A DNA stretch of 64,000 nucleotides from Anoxynatronum buryatiense. Lineage in GTDB: Bacteria > Bacillota > Clostridia > Peptostreptococcales > Tindalliaceae. Positions 17,213 to 25,514 of this stretch are shown here, one piece after another (positions within the stretch are counted from its first letter, which is position 1; the number at the start of each line of letters is the position of its first letter). Both the position numbers and the translations under genes were made by a program. The DNA is taken from contig NZ_FXUF01000006.1 of the NCBI RefSeq assembly GCF_900182905.1, positions 1 through 64,000 on the forward strand, given 5' to 3'. The notes under the pieces were generated by a model. The model was not told the DNA's origin, did not search any database, and was given only the letters and a program-made list of their open reading frames with translations.

Positions 17213-19349
17213 TGAAATCACTTACCACAGCGACCATTTCATCAACCGGGAGCTGAGCTGGCTGGAGTTCAACCACCGGGTGCTGGAAGAAGCCCGGGAC
17301 AAAAGGAACCCCATTTTTGAGCAGATGAAATTTTTGGCCATTGCCAGTTCAAACCTGGATGAATTCTTCATGGTGCGGGTGGCTTCACTGAAAGAACAGG
17401 TGAATGCCGGCTATGATAAGGCAGACCCTTCGGGACTTACTCCCAAACGCCAGTTGAAGCAGATTTCCATCCGGGTACATGAAATGATCAACCACCAGTA
17501 CAACACCTATAACAAAAGCCTGCTGCCCCGGCTGAAAAAGAGGGGGTTTCGCATTCTGAAAGAAAAACAGCTCAGCCGGCAACAACGAAAATATGTGGAA
17601 GATTACTTTCGCCAGCAGATCTACCCTGTTCTCACCCCCATGGCAGTGGATTTTTCCCGCCCCTTCCCCCTCATCCTCAACCGCAGTCTTAATATTGCCC
17701 TGCTGGTGAAGGAGAAAGGGGAAGAAACCCCCACTTTTGCGACGGTACAGGTGCCGGCCATGCTGCCCCGTCTGGTGCCCCTGCCATCAGAAGCGCCGGA
17801 GGGCGTGGAATACATGTTGCTGGAAGAAGTGATGATGCTCTTCCTCCAGGAACTGTTCACCAGCCACCGGATTCTCTGTGCCCACCCCTACCGGATCACC
17901 CGCAACGCCGACCTTTCCATTGAAGAGGAGGAAGCCAAAGACCTGCTCATGGAGATTGAAAAATCCGTGAAGCGGCGGCGCTGGGGAGCGGCCATTCGTC
18001 TGGAGGCTGACGCCCGCATGGATCCGCAGCTGTTGGATATTCTTCAGGAATCTCTGGAGATTCATCGGGGCGAAATATACCTGGTGAACGGCCCCCTCGA
18101 CCTGACATTTCTCATGAAAGCCTGTGGAACCCCGGGCTTTGATCACTTGAAATATCCGAATTTTGAACCGGTGATGCCTCCGATTTTCAGGGAAGAAGCA
18201 TCCATTTTTCAGATCATCGCTGAAAAAGACCGGTTTCTTCATGTGCCCTACGACAGTTTTGAGCCGGTGATTCGCTTTGTGCAACAGGCCGCCGAAGATC
18301 CACAGGTACTGGCCATCAAGCAGACCCTTTACCGGGTGAGCGGCGACTCACCCATCATTAAGGCCCTGGCAGAAGCCGCCGACCGGGGTAAGCAGGTAAC
18401 GGTGCTGGTGGAAGTCATGGCCCGGTTTGATGAAGAAAACAACATCCAATGGGCAAAGCAACTGGAAAAGGCCGGCTGTCATGTGATTTATGGCCTGGTG
18501 GGGCTGAAAACCCATTCCAAAATCACGCTGGTGGTTCGACGGGAAGAAGACCGCATCAAGCGTTACCTTCATCTGGGCACGGGCAACTACAACGATTCCA
18601 CCGCCCGCCTCTACACCGACATGGGCATTTTCACCTGCAGAGAGCAATATGCGGCAGAAGCTTCCTCTTTTTTCAACATGCTCACCGGCTATTCCGAGCC
18701 GCCGGATCTTTTCAAACTCACCGTGGCACCCCTGAACATGCGAGAGACGTTTAACCGTCTTATCCATCAGGAGGCTGAAAATGCCCGTCAGGGCAAAAAA
18801 GCGATGATTCGGGCGCAGATGAACTCCCTGGTGGATCAGCAGATTATTGAAGCCCTGTATGATGCCTCCCGGGCTGGGGTGACCATTCAACTGCTGGTGC
18901 GGGGCATTTGCAGTTTGCGCCCCGGTCTTCCCGGCATCAGCGAAAATATTACTGTGCACAGTATTGTGGGCCGATTTTTGGAGCATCCCCGCATCTTCTA
19001 TTTTGAGCAGGATGGCCGGCGTCCCGTCTATCTTTCCAGTGCCGACTGGATGAGCCGAAATCTTGACCGGCGCATTGAGCTGCTGTTTGAGGTGGAAGAA
19101 CCGGACATTAAGGCACAAATTTTGGAAGTGATGCGGATACTGTTCAATGATACTCTGAAAACCCGGCTGCTGCAGCCGGATGGCAGCTACCTCCGGGTTG
19201 ACAAACGGGGCAAGGAGCGGCTGGAAGCCCAGCTGTACTTTTGTGAGCGGGCCCGGGTGCTGGAAAAGGAACACCGGCGGCAACAGGAGGCAGCGATCAC
19301 CTTCGAACCCATTTTGTCCAGTGAGGCACTGAAGAAGGAAACACCCTGA
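17196..19349 (+). CDS. ppk: Polyphosphate kinase 1
   Basis: Reversibly makes inorganic polyphosphate from ATP. The 717-residue protein has the N-terminal helical domain (FINRELSWLEFNHRVLEEA, SSNLDEFFMVRV), the middle domain, and two phospholipase-D-like catalytic lobes. The autophosphorylated His lies in THSKITLVVRRE and the second catalytic His in GRFLEHPRIFYFE; HLGTGNYND is the conserved nucleotide-site motif. Length and motifs match PPK1. It is sandwiched between two Ppx/GppA-type genes, so synthesis and breakdown of polyphosphate are encoded together. Confidence 0.95.
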   Translation: MQKMPDEITYHSDHFINRELSWLEFNHRVLEEARDKRNPIFEQMKFLAIASSNLDEFFMVRVASLKEQVNAGYDKADPSGLTPKRQLKQISIRVHEMINHQYNTYNKSLLPRLKKRGFRILKEKQLSRQQRKYVEDYFRQQIYPVLTPMAVDFSRPFPLILNRSLNIALLVKEKGEETPTFATVQVPAMLPRLVPLPSEAPEGVEYMLLEEVMMLFLQELFTSHRILCAHPYRITRNADLSIEEEEAKDLLMEIEKSVKRRRWGAAIRLEADARMDPQLLDILQESLEIHRGEIYLVNGPLDLTFLMKACGTPGFDHLKYPNFEPVMPPIFREEASIFQIIAEKDRFLHVPYDSFEPVIRFVQQAAEDPQVLAIKQTLYRVSGDSPIIKALAEAADRGKQVTVLVEVMARFDEENNIQWAKQLEKAGCHVIYGLVGLKTHSKITLVVRREEDRIKRYLHLGTGNYNDSTARLYTDMGIFTCREQYAAEASSFFNMLTGYSEPPDLFKLTVAPLNMRETFNRLIHQEAENARQGKKAMIRAQMNSLVDQQIIEALYDASRAGVTIQLLVRGICSLRPGLPGISENITVHSIVGRFLEHPRIFYFEQDGRRPVYLSSADWMSRNLDRRIELLFEVEEPDIKAQILEVMRILFNDTLKTRLLQPDGSYLRVDKRGKERLEAQLYFCERARVLEKEHRRQQEAAITFEPILSSEALKKETP

Positions 19350-19381
19350 TGGTAGTGCAGTGTATTTGTCAGACCTCATGA

Positions 19382-19409
19382 TTGGCAAAACGGAGAACAG
19401 TGGTATAAT
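19382..19409 (+). promoter_or_regulatory. Promoter upstream of the second ppx-like gene
   Basis: TTGGCA (19382-19387), 16-base spacer, TATAAT (19404-19409). The gene begins 113 bases downstream; the leader contains two copies of AGAACCACCAA about 20 bases apart. This gives the second phosphatase expression independent of ppk. Confidence 0.6.
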
Positions 19410-19521
19410 AGGTGTCATCAATCCTTGTGACAAAAAAACGGCGAGAACCACCAAGCGCTGCTAAGAACCACCAAAAGCCGGTAAAAACATCGGTGAGAGG
19501 ATACAGAGAAGAGGAAAAGTC

Positions 19522-21039
19522 ATGAACCAGAAAGTCGCCATCATTGACCTGGGGTCCAACTCAGTGCGTATGTTGATGATGAAAATGAACGAAGACGGCT
19601 CCTACAAAATGCTGGATCAGGTGAAAGACATGGTGCGTCTCAGTGAAGGCATGGGAGAGGAAAACACCCTGAAACCCCTTCCCATGAAACGCACCATGCA
19701 TACCCTGAACCTGTTTAAAAAGCTCATTCGTGTACACCAGGCAGACCGGGTGATTCCCATTGCCACCGCCGCCGTGCGCAACGCTTCCAACCAGGCTCTG
19801 TTCCTGGAAAAAGTCAGTGCGGAGACGGGCTTTGATTTTCGGGTGGCCACCGGGGAAGAAGAGGCCTGGTACGGCTACATGGGCGTCATCAACACCATGA
19901 AAGTGGACTCCTGCGTGATGATTGACATCGGCGGTGCCTCCACCGAGGTGGTTTGGATCGAAAAGCGTCAGCTGAAAAAAGCCGTGTCCTTTCCCTTTGG
20001 GGCAGTGACCCTGACAGAGAAGTTCCTGGGAAAAGAAGCCATTACCCCTGAAAAAGTGAAAAAAGTGGAACACTATGTGAAAAAGCACATAGAATCCCTT
20101 GACTGGCTGAAACCGCTGAAGGGATACCCGGTGGTGGGATTGGGGGGCACCATCCGAACCCTGGCAAAAATGAACAAGTATAAAATCGGCTATCCCCTGG
20201 AAAGCCTCCACAATTACCAGATGCGGGATGACGAAGTGGAAGCCCACTATCAGCAGGTGACCCGGGGCACCCTGGCAGAAATTCGGCAGATTCCCGGCGT
20301 GAACAAAGACCGTTCCGACATCATTGCCGCCGGCGTCACACCCCTTTGGGCGTTAATGAAAACCATTGGAGCCAAAAAACTCATGGTGAGCGGCAACGGC
20401 CTGCGGGAAGGCGTTTTCTACGAGCACTATCTGAATGAAACCCAACATCAGGGGGGCTTGATCGAAGATGTCACCTTCCATTCGGTGGACAATACCCTGA
20501 AAAACTTTGAAATGAACCTGAGCCACTGTCATCACGTGAAAAAGCTGGCCCTGGCCCTGTTCGACCAGACCCGGGAGCTCCACGGGCTGGGCGAAGCTGA
20601 GCGCCGCCTGCTGGCAGTGGGATCCCTTCTCCATGATGTGGGCATGTACATCGACTATTACAACCACCACAAGCACGGGTTTTACCTGAGCCTCAATGCC
20701 CGCCTCAATGGGCTGCGAAACCGGGAGCGGGTTATTTGTGCCTTTGTGGTGGGCATGCACCGGGAAGCCAATTTAAAGGAAGACTGGCAGGCCTATGGGA
20801 TGCTCATTGACGACAAAGACCTTGATATCATCCGAAAACTCAGCCTTTTTGTGCGCATTGCTGAAAAACTGGACCGGAGCGAAACCGCCAGTGTGCAAGA
20901 CCTGGTCTGCTATGTCAGCGACAGCGATGTGCAGGTGCTGGTGAAAACCACCAACAGCCCAGAGTTGGAAATCACCACAGCCATGGCTTTTCAGAAAGAC
21001 TTCAAAAAACTCTTTGGCCGAAAACTGTATATTGTATAA
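19522..21039 (+). CDS. ppx: Ppx/GppA family phosphatase with C-terminal HD domain (second copy)
   Basis: A 505-residue exopolyphosphatase-like protein with canonical motifs: AIIDLGSNSVRMLMM at the N-terminus, IATAAVRNA, CVMIDIGGASTEVVW and VVGLGGTIRT in the actin-like domains. The C-terminal region holds an HD motif (GSLLHDVGMYIDYYNHHKHG) as in long Ppx enzymes. Its motifs are closer to the Ppx consensus than those of the gene at 15638, so this is the better candidate for the true exopolyphosphatase. AGAGGAAAAGTCATG provides the start. Confidence 0.88.
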   Translation: MNQKVAIIDLGSNSVRMLMMKMNEDGSYKMLDQVKDMVRLSEGMGEENTLKPLPMKRTMHTLNLFKKLIRVHQADRVIPIATAAVRNASNQALFLEKVSAETGFDFRVATGEEEAWYGYMGVINTMKVDSCVMIDIGGASTEVVWIEKRQLKKAVSFPFGAVTLTEKFLGKEAITPEKVKKVEHYVKKHIESLDWLKPLKGYPVVGLGGTIRTLAKMNKYKIGYPLESLHNYQMRDDEVEAHYQQVTRGTLAEIRQIPGVNKDRSDIIAAGVTPLWALMKTIGAKKLMVSGNGLREGVFYEHYLNETQHQGGLIEDVTFHSVDNTLKNFEMNLSHCHHVKKLALALFDQTRELHGLGEAERRLLAVGSLLHDVGMYIDYYNHHKHGFYLSLNARLNGLRNRERVICAFVVGMHREANLKEDWQAYGMLIDDKDLDIIRKLSLFVRIAEKLDRSETASVQDLVCYVSDSDVQVLVKTTNSPELEITTAMAFQKDFKKLFGRKLYIV

Positions 21040-21412
21040 TCCGATCACCCATGAGGCAAAAGGCCTGATTCCGTGGGTTGATTCTGAGATTTGAGAAAAA
21101 TATTTTAAATAACGCAGACATTTGCCCCGATAATCCGTTATAATTGTGAAGGGTAGTGAAAACACTTTTTTTGTTGTGGGCATTTTACCAAAAGGGGAAT
21201 GTCCTGCACATGAAACAAAGAGCACGGAAGAGAAAAACAAGCGGCAGCAGGCATCGTGCACCATGCAACAGGAAATGGCAATCAGGCAACAAACGTGACT
21301 GTTGTGACATCGGCTTGAACCGAAACAAAAAATGGAATGTTCTTATGTGACATGGGATGTTGCCATAAGTGGTGTCATGAAACAGGTAAAAAACAGAAGG
21401 AGTGTTGTGACA
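21040..21412. other. Intergenic region upstream of the secreted protein
   Basis: TATAAT at 21139-21144 is a plausible -10 element without a clear -35. A 46-codon frame starting at ATG 21210 (basic, Arg/Lys-rich) is open but has no convincing ribosome binding site or similarity, so it is not called. Nothing else recognised. Confidence 0.35.
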
Positions 21413-22624
21413 ATGAAGAAGCGCGTATTGGCAATGGTATTGGCAGTTCTGTTACTGTCTGTGGGATTTGTTTCCGCAGAGCCCACACCGGCGGGAGCTT
21501 ACTGGCTGGAGATGAAAACCATCTATGAAGAATGGCAGATCATGGAAAGTGAGTCAGATCTCACACTGACCATCAGCATGCCCGGCGAAGAGCCCATCAC
21601 GGCGAATGTGAAAATGACAGGGGTTTCAGATCTTGACACCTTTGTGACACAAAGCCGCATCGAAATTGAAGTGGTGGGAATGGACCTGGAGATTCCTGTG
21701 ATTGAAATGTACACCCAGGGAACAGACCTGTACTTCAACGCAGAGCCCATCCTCTATTTTGCTGCCCTGGCAGGAGAAACCTTTGAGCTGGAAGAAGATT
21801 TTGTAATGCTGCAAAGCGGCGACACCGGTATGAAGCTGGACCGTGGTTTTCTGCTGCAAATTCTGGAATTTGTGGAAGGCATGGAACTGGATTTCGAGTT
21901 CAACATGACCCTGGAAGACGGCGTGTACCATCTCGCCATGACGGCCGACGAAATGGTCGACCTGTTTAATGCCTACATGCTTTATGTCATGAGCAATATG
22001 GATGAAATGATGGGCATCATGGGAATGCAAGATGAAATGGAACTGACAGAGGCTGAAAAGGCCGAAGTCCTTGAAATGTACCAGCAGATGGTGGTTCCCA
22101 TGCTGGACATGGCAAAAGAAGCCATAGCCGGCAGCACCTATCACCAGGCCACCACTTTTGAAGAAGATGTCTATGCAGAAGCTGGCAGCCTGTTCCTCAC
22201 CACCCCCTTTGGCAACTTCAGCCTGGAAATGGTGAGCACCGCCAGCAAACTGGCAGAAGCCAACATCCAATTGCCCACCTCAGTAAAAGTCATCACTGAA
22301 GATGATTTGACCAACATGATGATGGCCGGCATGATGGGTGGCGCAGGCATGGAGACCGCAGATTACCAGGTGGCCGCCATCATTGACCCCAGCGAAGGCT
22401 ACTACTTCCGAATGGAAGATTTTGAAGAGGGAGAAGTCGTTATCGAATTTTCGCCGGATGGCCGTTCCTACATGAGTGTGGCCGCTGCTGTGGAGATTTT
22501 CGGACTTGACCTGGAGCCCTCTGATGAAATGATGCTGGTGAAGGATCTTGAAAACTTTGGGTATGAAGTGATCTGGAATGCCGACATCCGCATCATCGAA
22601 GTGCATTACCAGCAAGTGCAGTAG
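21413..22624 (+). CDS. Secreted protein with copper-amine-oxidase N-terminal-like domain
   Basis: A 403-residue exported protein: signal peptide of about 22 residues (MKKRVLAMVLAVLLLSVGFV then SAE). The middle is very acidic and Met-rich, with several Met-Met and Gly-Met runs around residues 195-225 and 300-315; the last 75 residues resemble the copper amine oxidase N-terminal domain repeated in many clostridial surface proteins (GRSYMSVAAAVEIFGLD). Start ATG 21413 has AGAAGGAG upstream. Function unknown; the Met-rich stretches might bind metal or hydrophobic ligands, but that is speculation. A strong terminator follows. Confidence 0.75.
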   Translation: MKKRVLAMVLAVLLLSVGFVSAEPTPAGAYWLEMKTIYEEWQIMESESDLTLTISMPGEEPITANVKMTGVSDLDTFVTQSRIEIEVVGMDLEIPVIEMYTQGTDLYFNAEPILYFAALAGETFELEEDFVMLQSGDTGMKLDRGFLLQILEFVEGMELDFEFNMTLEDGVYHLAMTADEMVDLFNAYMLYVMSNMDEMMGIMGMQDEMELTEAEKAEVLEMYQQMVVPMLDMAKEAIAGSTYHQATTFEEDVYAEAGSLFLTTPFGNFSLEMVSTASKLAEANIQLPTSVKVITEDDLTNMMMAGMMGGAGMETADYQVAAIIDPSEGYYFRMEDFEEGEVVIEFSPDGRSYMSVAAAVEIFGLDLEPSDEMMLVKDLENFGYEVIWNADIRIIEVHYQQVQ

Positions 22625-22641
22625 TCACACCCGCTACAATT

Positions 22642-22704
22642 AAAACCGCTCGGAAAAGCGTCTGGCTAAACAGCCATTCATCGCTTTTCCGGGCGGTTTT
22701 TTTT
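22642..22704 (+). terminator. Rho-independent terminator
   Basis: AAAACCGCTCGGAAAAGCG (22642-22660) pairs with CGCTTTTCCGGGCGGTTTT (22682-22700) and runs into T residues. It also faces the convergent repressor gene at 22769. Confidence 0.88.
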
Positions 22705-22768
22705 GTTTGGTGGCGCGAGAATTATGACGTGATTTGAGATGCAACTTCTCAAATTGGATGGACGGACG

Positions 22769-23575
22769 TTAAAATGCATGTGCAAGATGAAAAGTCAGAG
22801 ATACATGCTCTTGCTTGATAATGTGCAGGACTTTTCCCACAAGGGAAGAGTCCTGTGATGAAATGGGCGGTGATTCCGGTGCATGGAGTAACTTGTATTC
22901 CAAGGAATGTTTTGACTGCTGGCAATAGGCAAAGACGATTTGATGATGAAGCCGAAGGGCTGCCAGGTCGCCCGGCTGCGGGCGGGCGTGCAGCTGAATC
23001 AGTGCCAGATCGTTGCGGCGCATGCCGGTGTGGAGCAGCTGGTCTTCATCAATCAGCAGCAGCATACAAGCTCCTTGAAGAAGCGATTTGTTGATGGGAG
23101 CAAAACCCTTTAGCAATTGCTCAAAGGGCACTGGCTCATTCGACTTTGGGTTTGAAATCACCGGGAGCATCATGGTGACAGTACTCTCCTCATGAGATGG
23201 TGTACCAGCCCCTGTTGTTTCAGCAGAGATGCTCGACGGGGCATCAGACCCATGGGGGGCAGGTCTTTTGGCAACAAGCCAATGGGCAAATTGAGTGATT
23301 TCTTTTTTTTCGTCATCGTTTAATGGGTAGGGCATTGAAAGGAGGGTTTCAGAAGAGGATGAAGAACCGTTCATCAACCAGGCAGGATCCACGCTAAACG
23401 TATTTACGATTTTTCGAATGGCGGCAGCGCTGGGAACTGAACGACCCCTTTCCCAGTCGGCAACATTTCCCTGGGAAGAGCCGAGGGCTTCCGCAAACTT
23501 TTGCTGGGTAAGTTTGTTGGAGAGACGAACCCGCTTAATGCGCTCAATGAAGTCATCCAATACAGCCACATCCAT
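22769..23575 (-). CDS. XRE-family repressor with degenerate S24-like C-terminal domain
   Basis: About 268 residues from the ATG at 23575. Residues 5-60 form a helix-turn-helix (LTQQKFAEALGSSQGNVADW), then a Ser/Pro-rich linker, then a LexA/cI-like domain (SLLQGACMLLLIDED, PGDLAALRLHHQIVFAYC). The catalytic Ser-Met pair of S24 peptidases (GDSM) and the catalytic Lys are not seen at the expected places, so self-cleavage is unlikely. An in-frame ATG at 23608 exists, but it overlaps a palindrome and sits only 3 bases from a TATAAT read on this strand, so the inner start is preferred. It is divergent from the small gene at 23687, a repressor/Cro-like arrangement. Confidence 0.75.
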   Translation of the reverse strand: MDVAVLDDFIERIKRVRLSNKLTQQKFAEALGSSQGNVADWERGRSVPSAAAIRKIVNTFSVDPAWLMNGSSSSSETLLSMPYPLNDDEKKEITQFAHWLVAKRPAPHGSDAPSSISAETTGAGTPSHEESTVTMMLPVISNPKSNEPVPFEQLLKGFAPINKSLLQGACMLLLIDEDQLLHTGMRRNDLALIQLHARPQPGDLAALRLHHQIVFAYCQQSKHSLEYKLLHAPESPPISSQDSSLVGKVLHIIKQEHVSLTFHLAHAF

Positions 23576-23590
23576 TCGGGTTAATTTTGT

Positions 23591-23619
23591 TTGACAGTTA
23601 TCGTACATACGATTATACT
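23591..23619 (+). promoter_or_regulatory. Promoter with embedded palindromic operator, shared by two divergent regulators
   Basis: On the plus strand TTGACA (23591-23596), 17-base spacer, TATACT (23614-23619). The spacer contains the dyad ATCGTA-CA-TACGAT (23600-23613). On the minus strand TATAAT (23617-23612) overlaps the same region and points to the repressor gene. A second dyad GTAAT-TT-ATTAC lies at 23631-23642. A protein bound at the first dyad would block the plus-strand promoter directly. Confidence 0.75.
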
Positions 23620-23686
23620 GGTGTCAGAGTGTAATTTATTACTATAACAATTTTATCACAACCTTTCAAATCCTTCTACGTCAAGC

Positions 23687-23890
23687 ATGATAGCGGAGGT
23701 GAAAATTCTGGGTAAACGAAAATTGACTCCCTATGGCATTGAAATCAAGAAGCGTCTGCTGGAAAAAAATTTGACGCAAAAAGAATTTTGTGAAAAATTT
23801 GGTATCGGGCAAACCAGACTGAGTGAAATGCTGTATGGCGCCGCGCCAGGGTATAAATATAGAAAAATCATCGAAAAGGCACTGAAATGA
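23687..23890 (+). CDS. Small helix-turn-helix protein, Cro-like
   Basis: Up to 67 residues with a helix-turn-helix core (LTQKEFCEKFGIGQTRLSEM) resembling small phage-type regulators of the GKRKLTPYGIEIKKRL type. The ribosome binding site GGAGGTG lies at 23695-23701, inside the frame; the best-spaced in-frame start is therefore a CTG at 23708 (product about 60 residues), while the ATG at 23687 has no ribosome binding site. It is driven by the promoter at 23591-23619, whose operator is probably bound by the divergent repressor and perhaps by this protein. It may be a remnant of a prophage switch or a host regulator. Confidence 0.65.
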   Translation: MIAEVKILGKRKLTPYGIEIKKRLLEKNLTQKEFCEKFGIGQTRLSEMLYGAAPGYKYRKIIEKALK

Positions 23891-24051
23891 AGACCCTAAT
23901 GAAGACGGTACATATGATAAGGATCCAAAGAAAGGCGGTGAAACCAGCCCTTTTTCAGAGAATGAAATGGTGGAGGGAATGATGAGAAACATCTTTCACT
24001 AGGCTGACTCACAACCAGGACCCGCGAAGCGTACATAAGGAGGCAAGCACA

Positions 24052-24612
24052 TTGTATAAAGAAAGAACGCCATTAACGGAAGAACAGTCATCTGAATCAT
24101 CAGGAACAAACGTGTGCCAGAGTTCGCCGCCCTTCGAAAAGAAAATAGAAATGTCTAAGAGCAAAGCAAGCATAAAACATTGGTTTCAGCAAGAATCAGT
24201 TCTCTTTCGCCACTTGCCCTTTTGTGACAATAAACCATATCGCATATTGGTGGTGGATGACCAGGCAATCAACCGGGAACTGATTGTCCGGTTTCTTCAC
24301 CGACAGGAATATGTCATCGAGGTGGCTGAAAATGGGCAGGAAGCAGTGGAAGCCTGCCAGAAGAAAAATTACAAACTGGTGCTCATGGACCTGCAAATGC
24401 CGGTGATGGACGGGTACGAGGCTGCCAGACAGATCAGAGAGTTGAAAAAGGGTCATCAGCCATTCATTGTGGCGGTATCAGCCCATGATTCACAGGAAAA
24501 CGTGCAGCAATGCCAGTCTGTGGGAATGAACGGGTTTATCAGCAAGCCCATCGATTTCAGGAAGCTGAATCAAGTACTTCAGGAAATCAGCGGCGATACT
24601 GAAGAAACGTAA
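24052..24612 (+). CDS. Stand-alone response regulator receiver protein
   Basis: 186 residues. Residues 1-60 are a polar, low-complexity extension; residues 63-183 form a CheY-like receiver with the acidic pair in ILVVDDQAINRELI, phospho-Asp in LVLMDLQMPVMDGYEA, the conserved Thr/Ser region VAVSAHD and Lys in FISKPIDF. Such receivers commonly form the C-terminal part of hybrid histidine kinases; here no kinase or output domain is attached. The TTG start at 24052 follows AAGGAGG at 24038-24044 with good spacing. No kinase gene adjoins it, so its partner is unknown. Confidence 0.85.
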   Translation: MYKERTPLTEEQSSESSGTNVCQSSPPFEKKIEMSKSKASIKHWFQQESVLFRHLPFCDNKPYRILVVDDQAINRELIVRFLHRQEYVIEVAENGQEAVEACQKKNYKLVLMDLQMPVMDGYEAARQIRELKKGHQPFIVAVSAHDSQENVQQCQSVGMNGFISKPIDFRKLNQVLQEISGDTEET

Positions 24613-24663
24613 AAAGCGTTTACAGGCCAATGATGGCGGTGGCGCCAGTATCATATTTTATTG

Positions 24664-24724
24664 AAAAGAAAAAGCGGCTGCCAGAAAACCTTGTGGAGAA
24701 GGTTGTTTCCGGAAAGTCGCTTTT
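24664..24724. terminator. Long hairpin terminator between convergent genes
   Basis: AAAAGCGGCTGCCAGAAAACCTT pairs imperfectly with AAGGTTGTTTCCGGAAAGTCGCTTTT. On the minus strand it is followed by TTTTTCTTTTC, so it fits best as the terminator of the HD hydrolase gene, and it may also stop the receiver gene. Confidence 0.6.
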
Positions 24725-24800
24725 AGTATGTCCGAGATGAATGCTATTGCAGGGAACACTGAAAAAGAGATTTCTCAATGATGATTTTAAAAAGATCTTT

Positions 24801-25382
24801 CTAAATGGATGATTCAGCGGATTGCCCTGCCAGCCCCAGAGATTCGGCAGCTTCCTTCATACCTTCAATGGACCATCGAATCACTTCATCCAGCTCCATG
24901 TCCACCATACCGCAACCGGTCAGAATCACTTCCCGGTTCACACCGGCGGCAAATCCTTTTGATTTGAATTTCTTCTTCACCGATTTCACTTCAAGATCCA
25001 TAATACTCTTGTCAGGACGCATCAACACCGTGGCATTAATAAGGCCCGTCAGTTCGTCGGTGGCATAGAGCACCTTTTCCATTTTGCGGGTGGGTTCCAC
25101 ATCAATGCAGATATTCCAGCCATGGGAAATCACCGCATGAACGATATCTGCATCTACCCCTTCGGCTTCCAAAATTTCCTTGCTCTTATGGCAATGTTCC
25201 TCCGGGTATTTTTCGTAATCGATGTCGTGAATCAGGCCCACCACACCCCAGTAATTTTCATCTTCTCCCAGTTGCCGGGCAAAGTACCGCATCACCGCCT
25301 CCACTGCCATGGCATGGGTGACCAGCGCTTCACTTTCATTGTATTTTGTCAGTAATGCATAAGCCGCTTCCCGTGTTAACAT
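24801..25382 (-). CDS. HD domain hydrolase
   Basis: 193 residues of the HD/HDIG superfamily. Metal-ligand residues are visible in order: His in VTHAMAVEAVM, the HD pair in GLIHDIDYEKYPEEH, His in AVISHGWN and Asp in YATDELTGL. This matches small clostridial HDIG proteins with phosphohydrolase potential. Minus strand ATG at 25382 follows an AAGGAGG-type site. The substrate cannot be read from the sequence. Confidence 0.82.
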   Translation of the reverse strand: MLTREAAYALLTKYNESEALVTHAMAVEAVMRYFARQLGEDENYWGVVGLIHDIDYEKYPEEHCHKSKEILEAEGVDADIVHAVISHGWNICIDVEPTRKMEKVLYATDELTGLINATVLMRPDKSIMDLEVKSVKKKFKSKGFAAGVNREVILTGCGMVDMELDEVIRWSIEGMKEAAESLGLAGQSAESSI

Positions 25383-25514
25383 GAGGTGCCTCCTTATGGT
25401 TTATGATCAGTTACCAAGTATAATACCCCAAATGATCCTCTGAAATCTGTCATTGGTGTGATGGGATGCCAGAGACTGTTCGCCGGTGAGATTTGATGCC
25501 TGGCCATCCATCTC

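Noticed and set aside
16211-17221. 336-codon antisense frame in the first ppx-like gene
   Set aside because: Same shadow effect; composition is His/Phe/Gln-rich and unlike a real protein.
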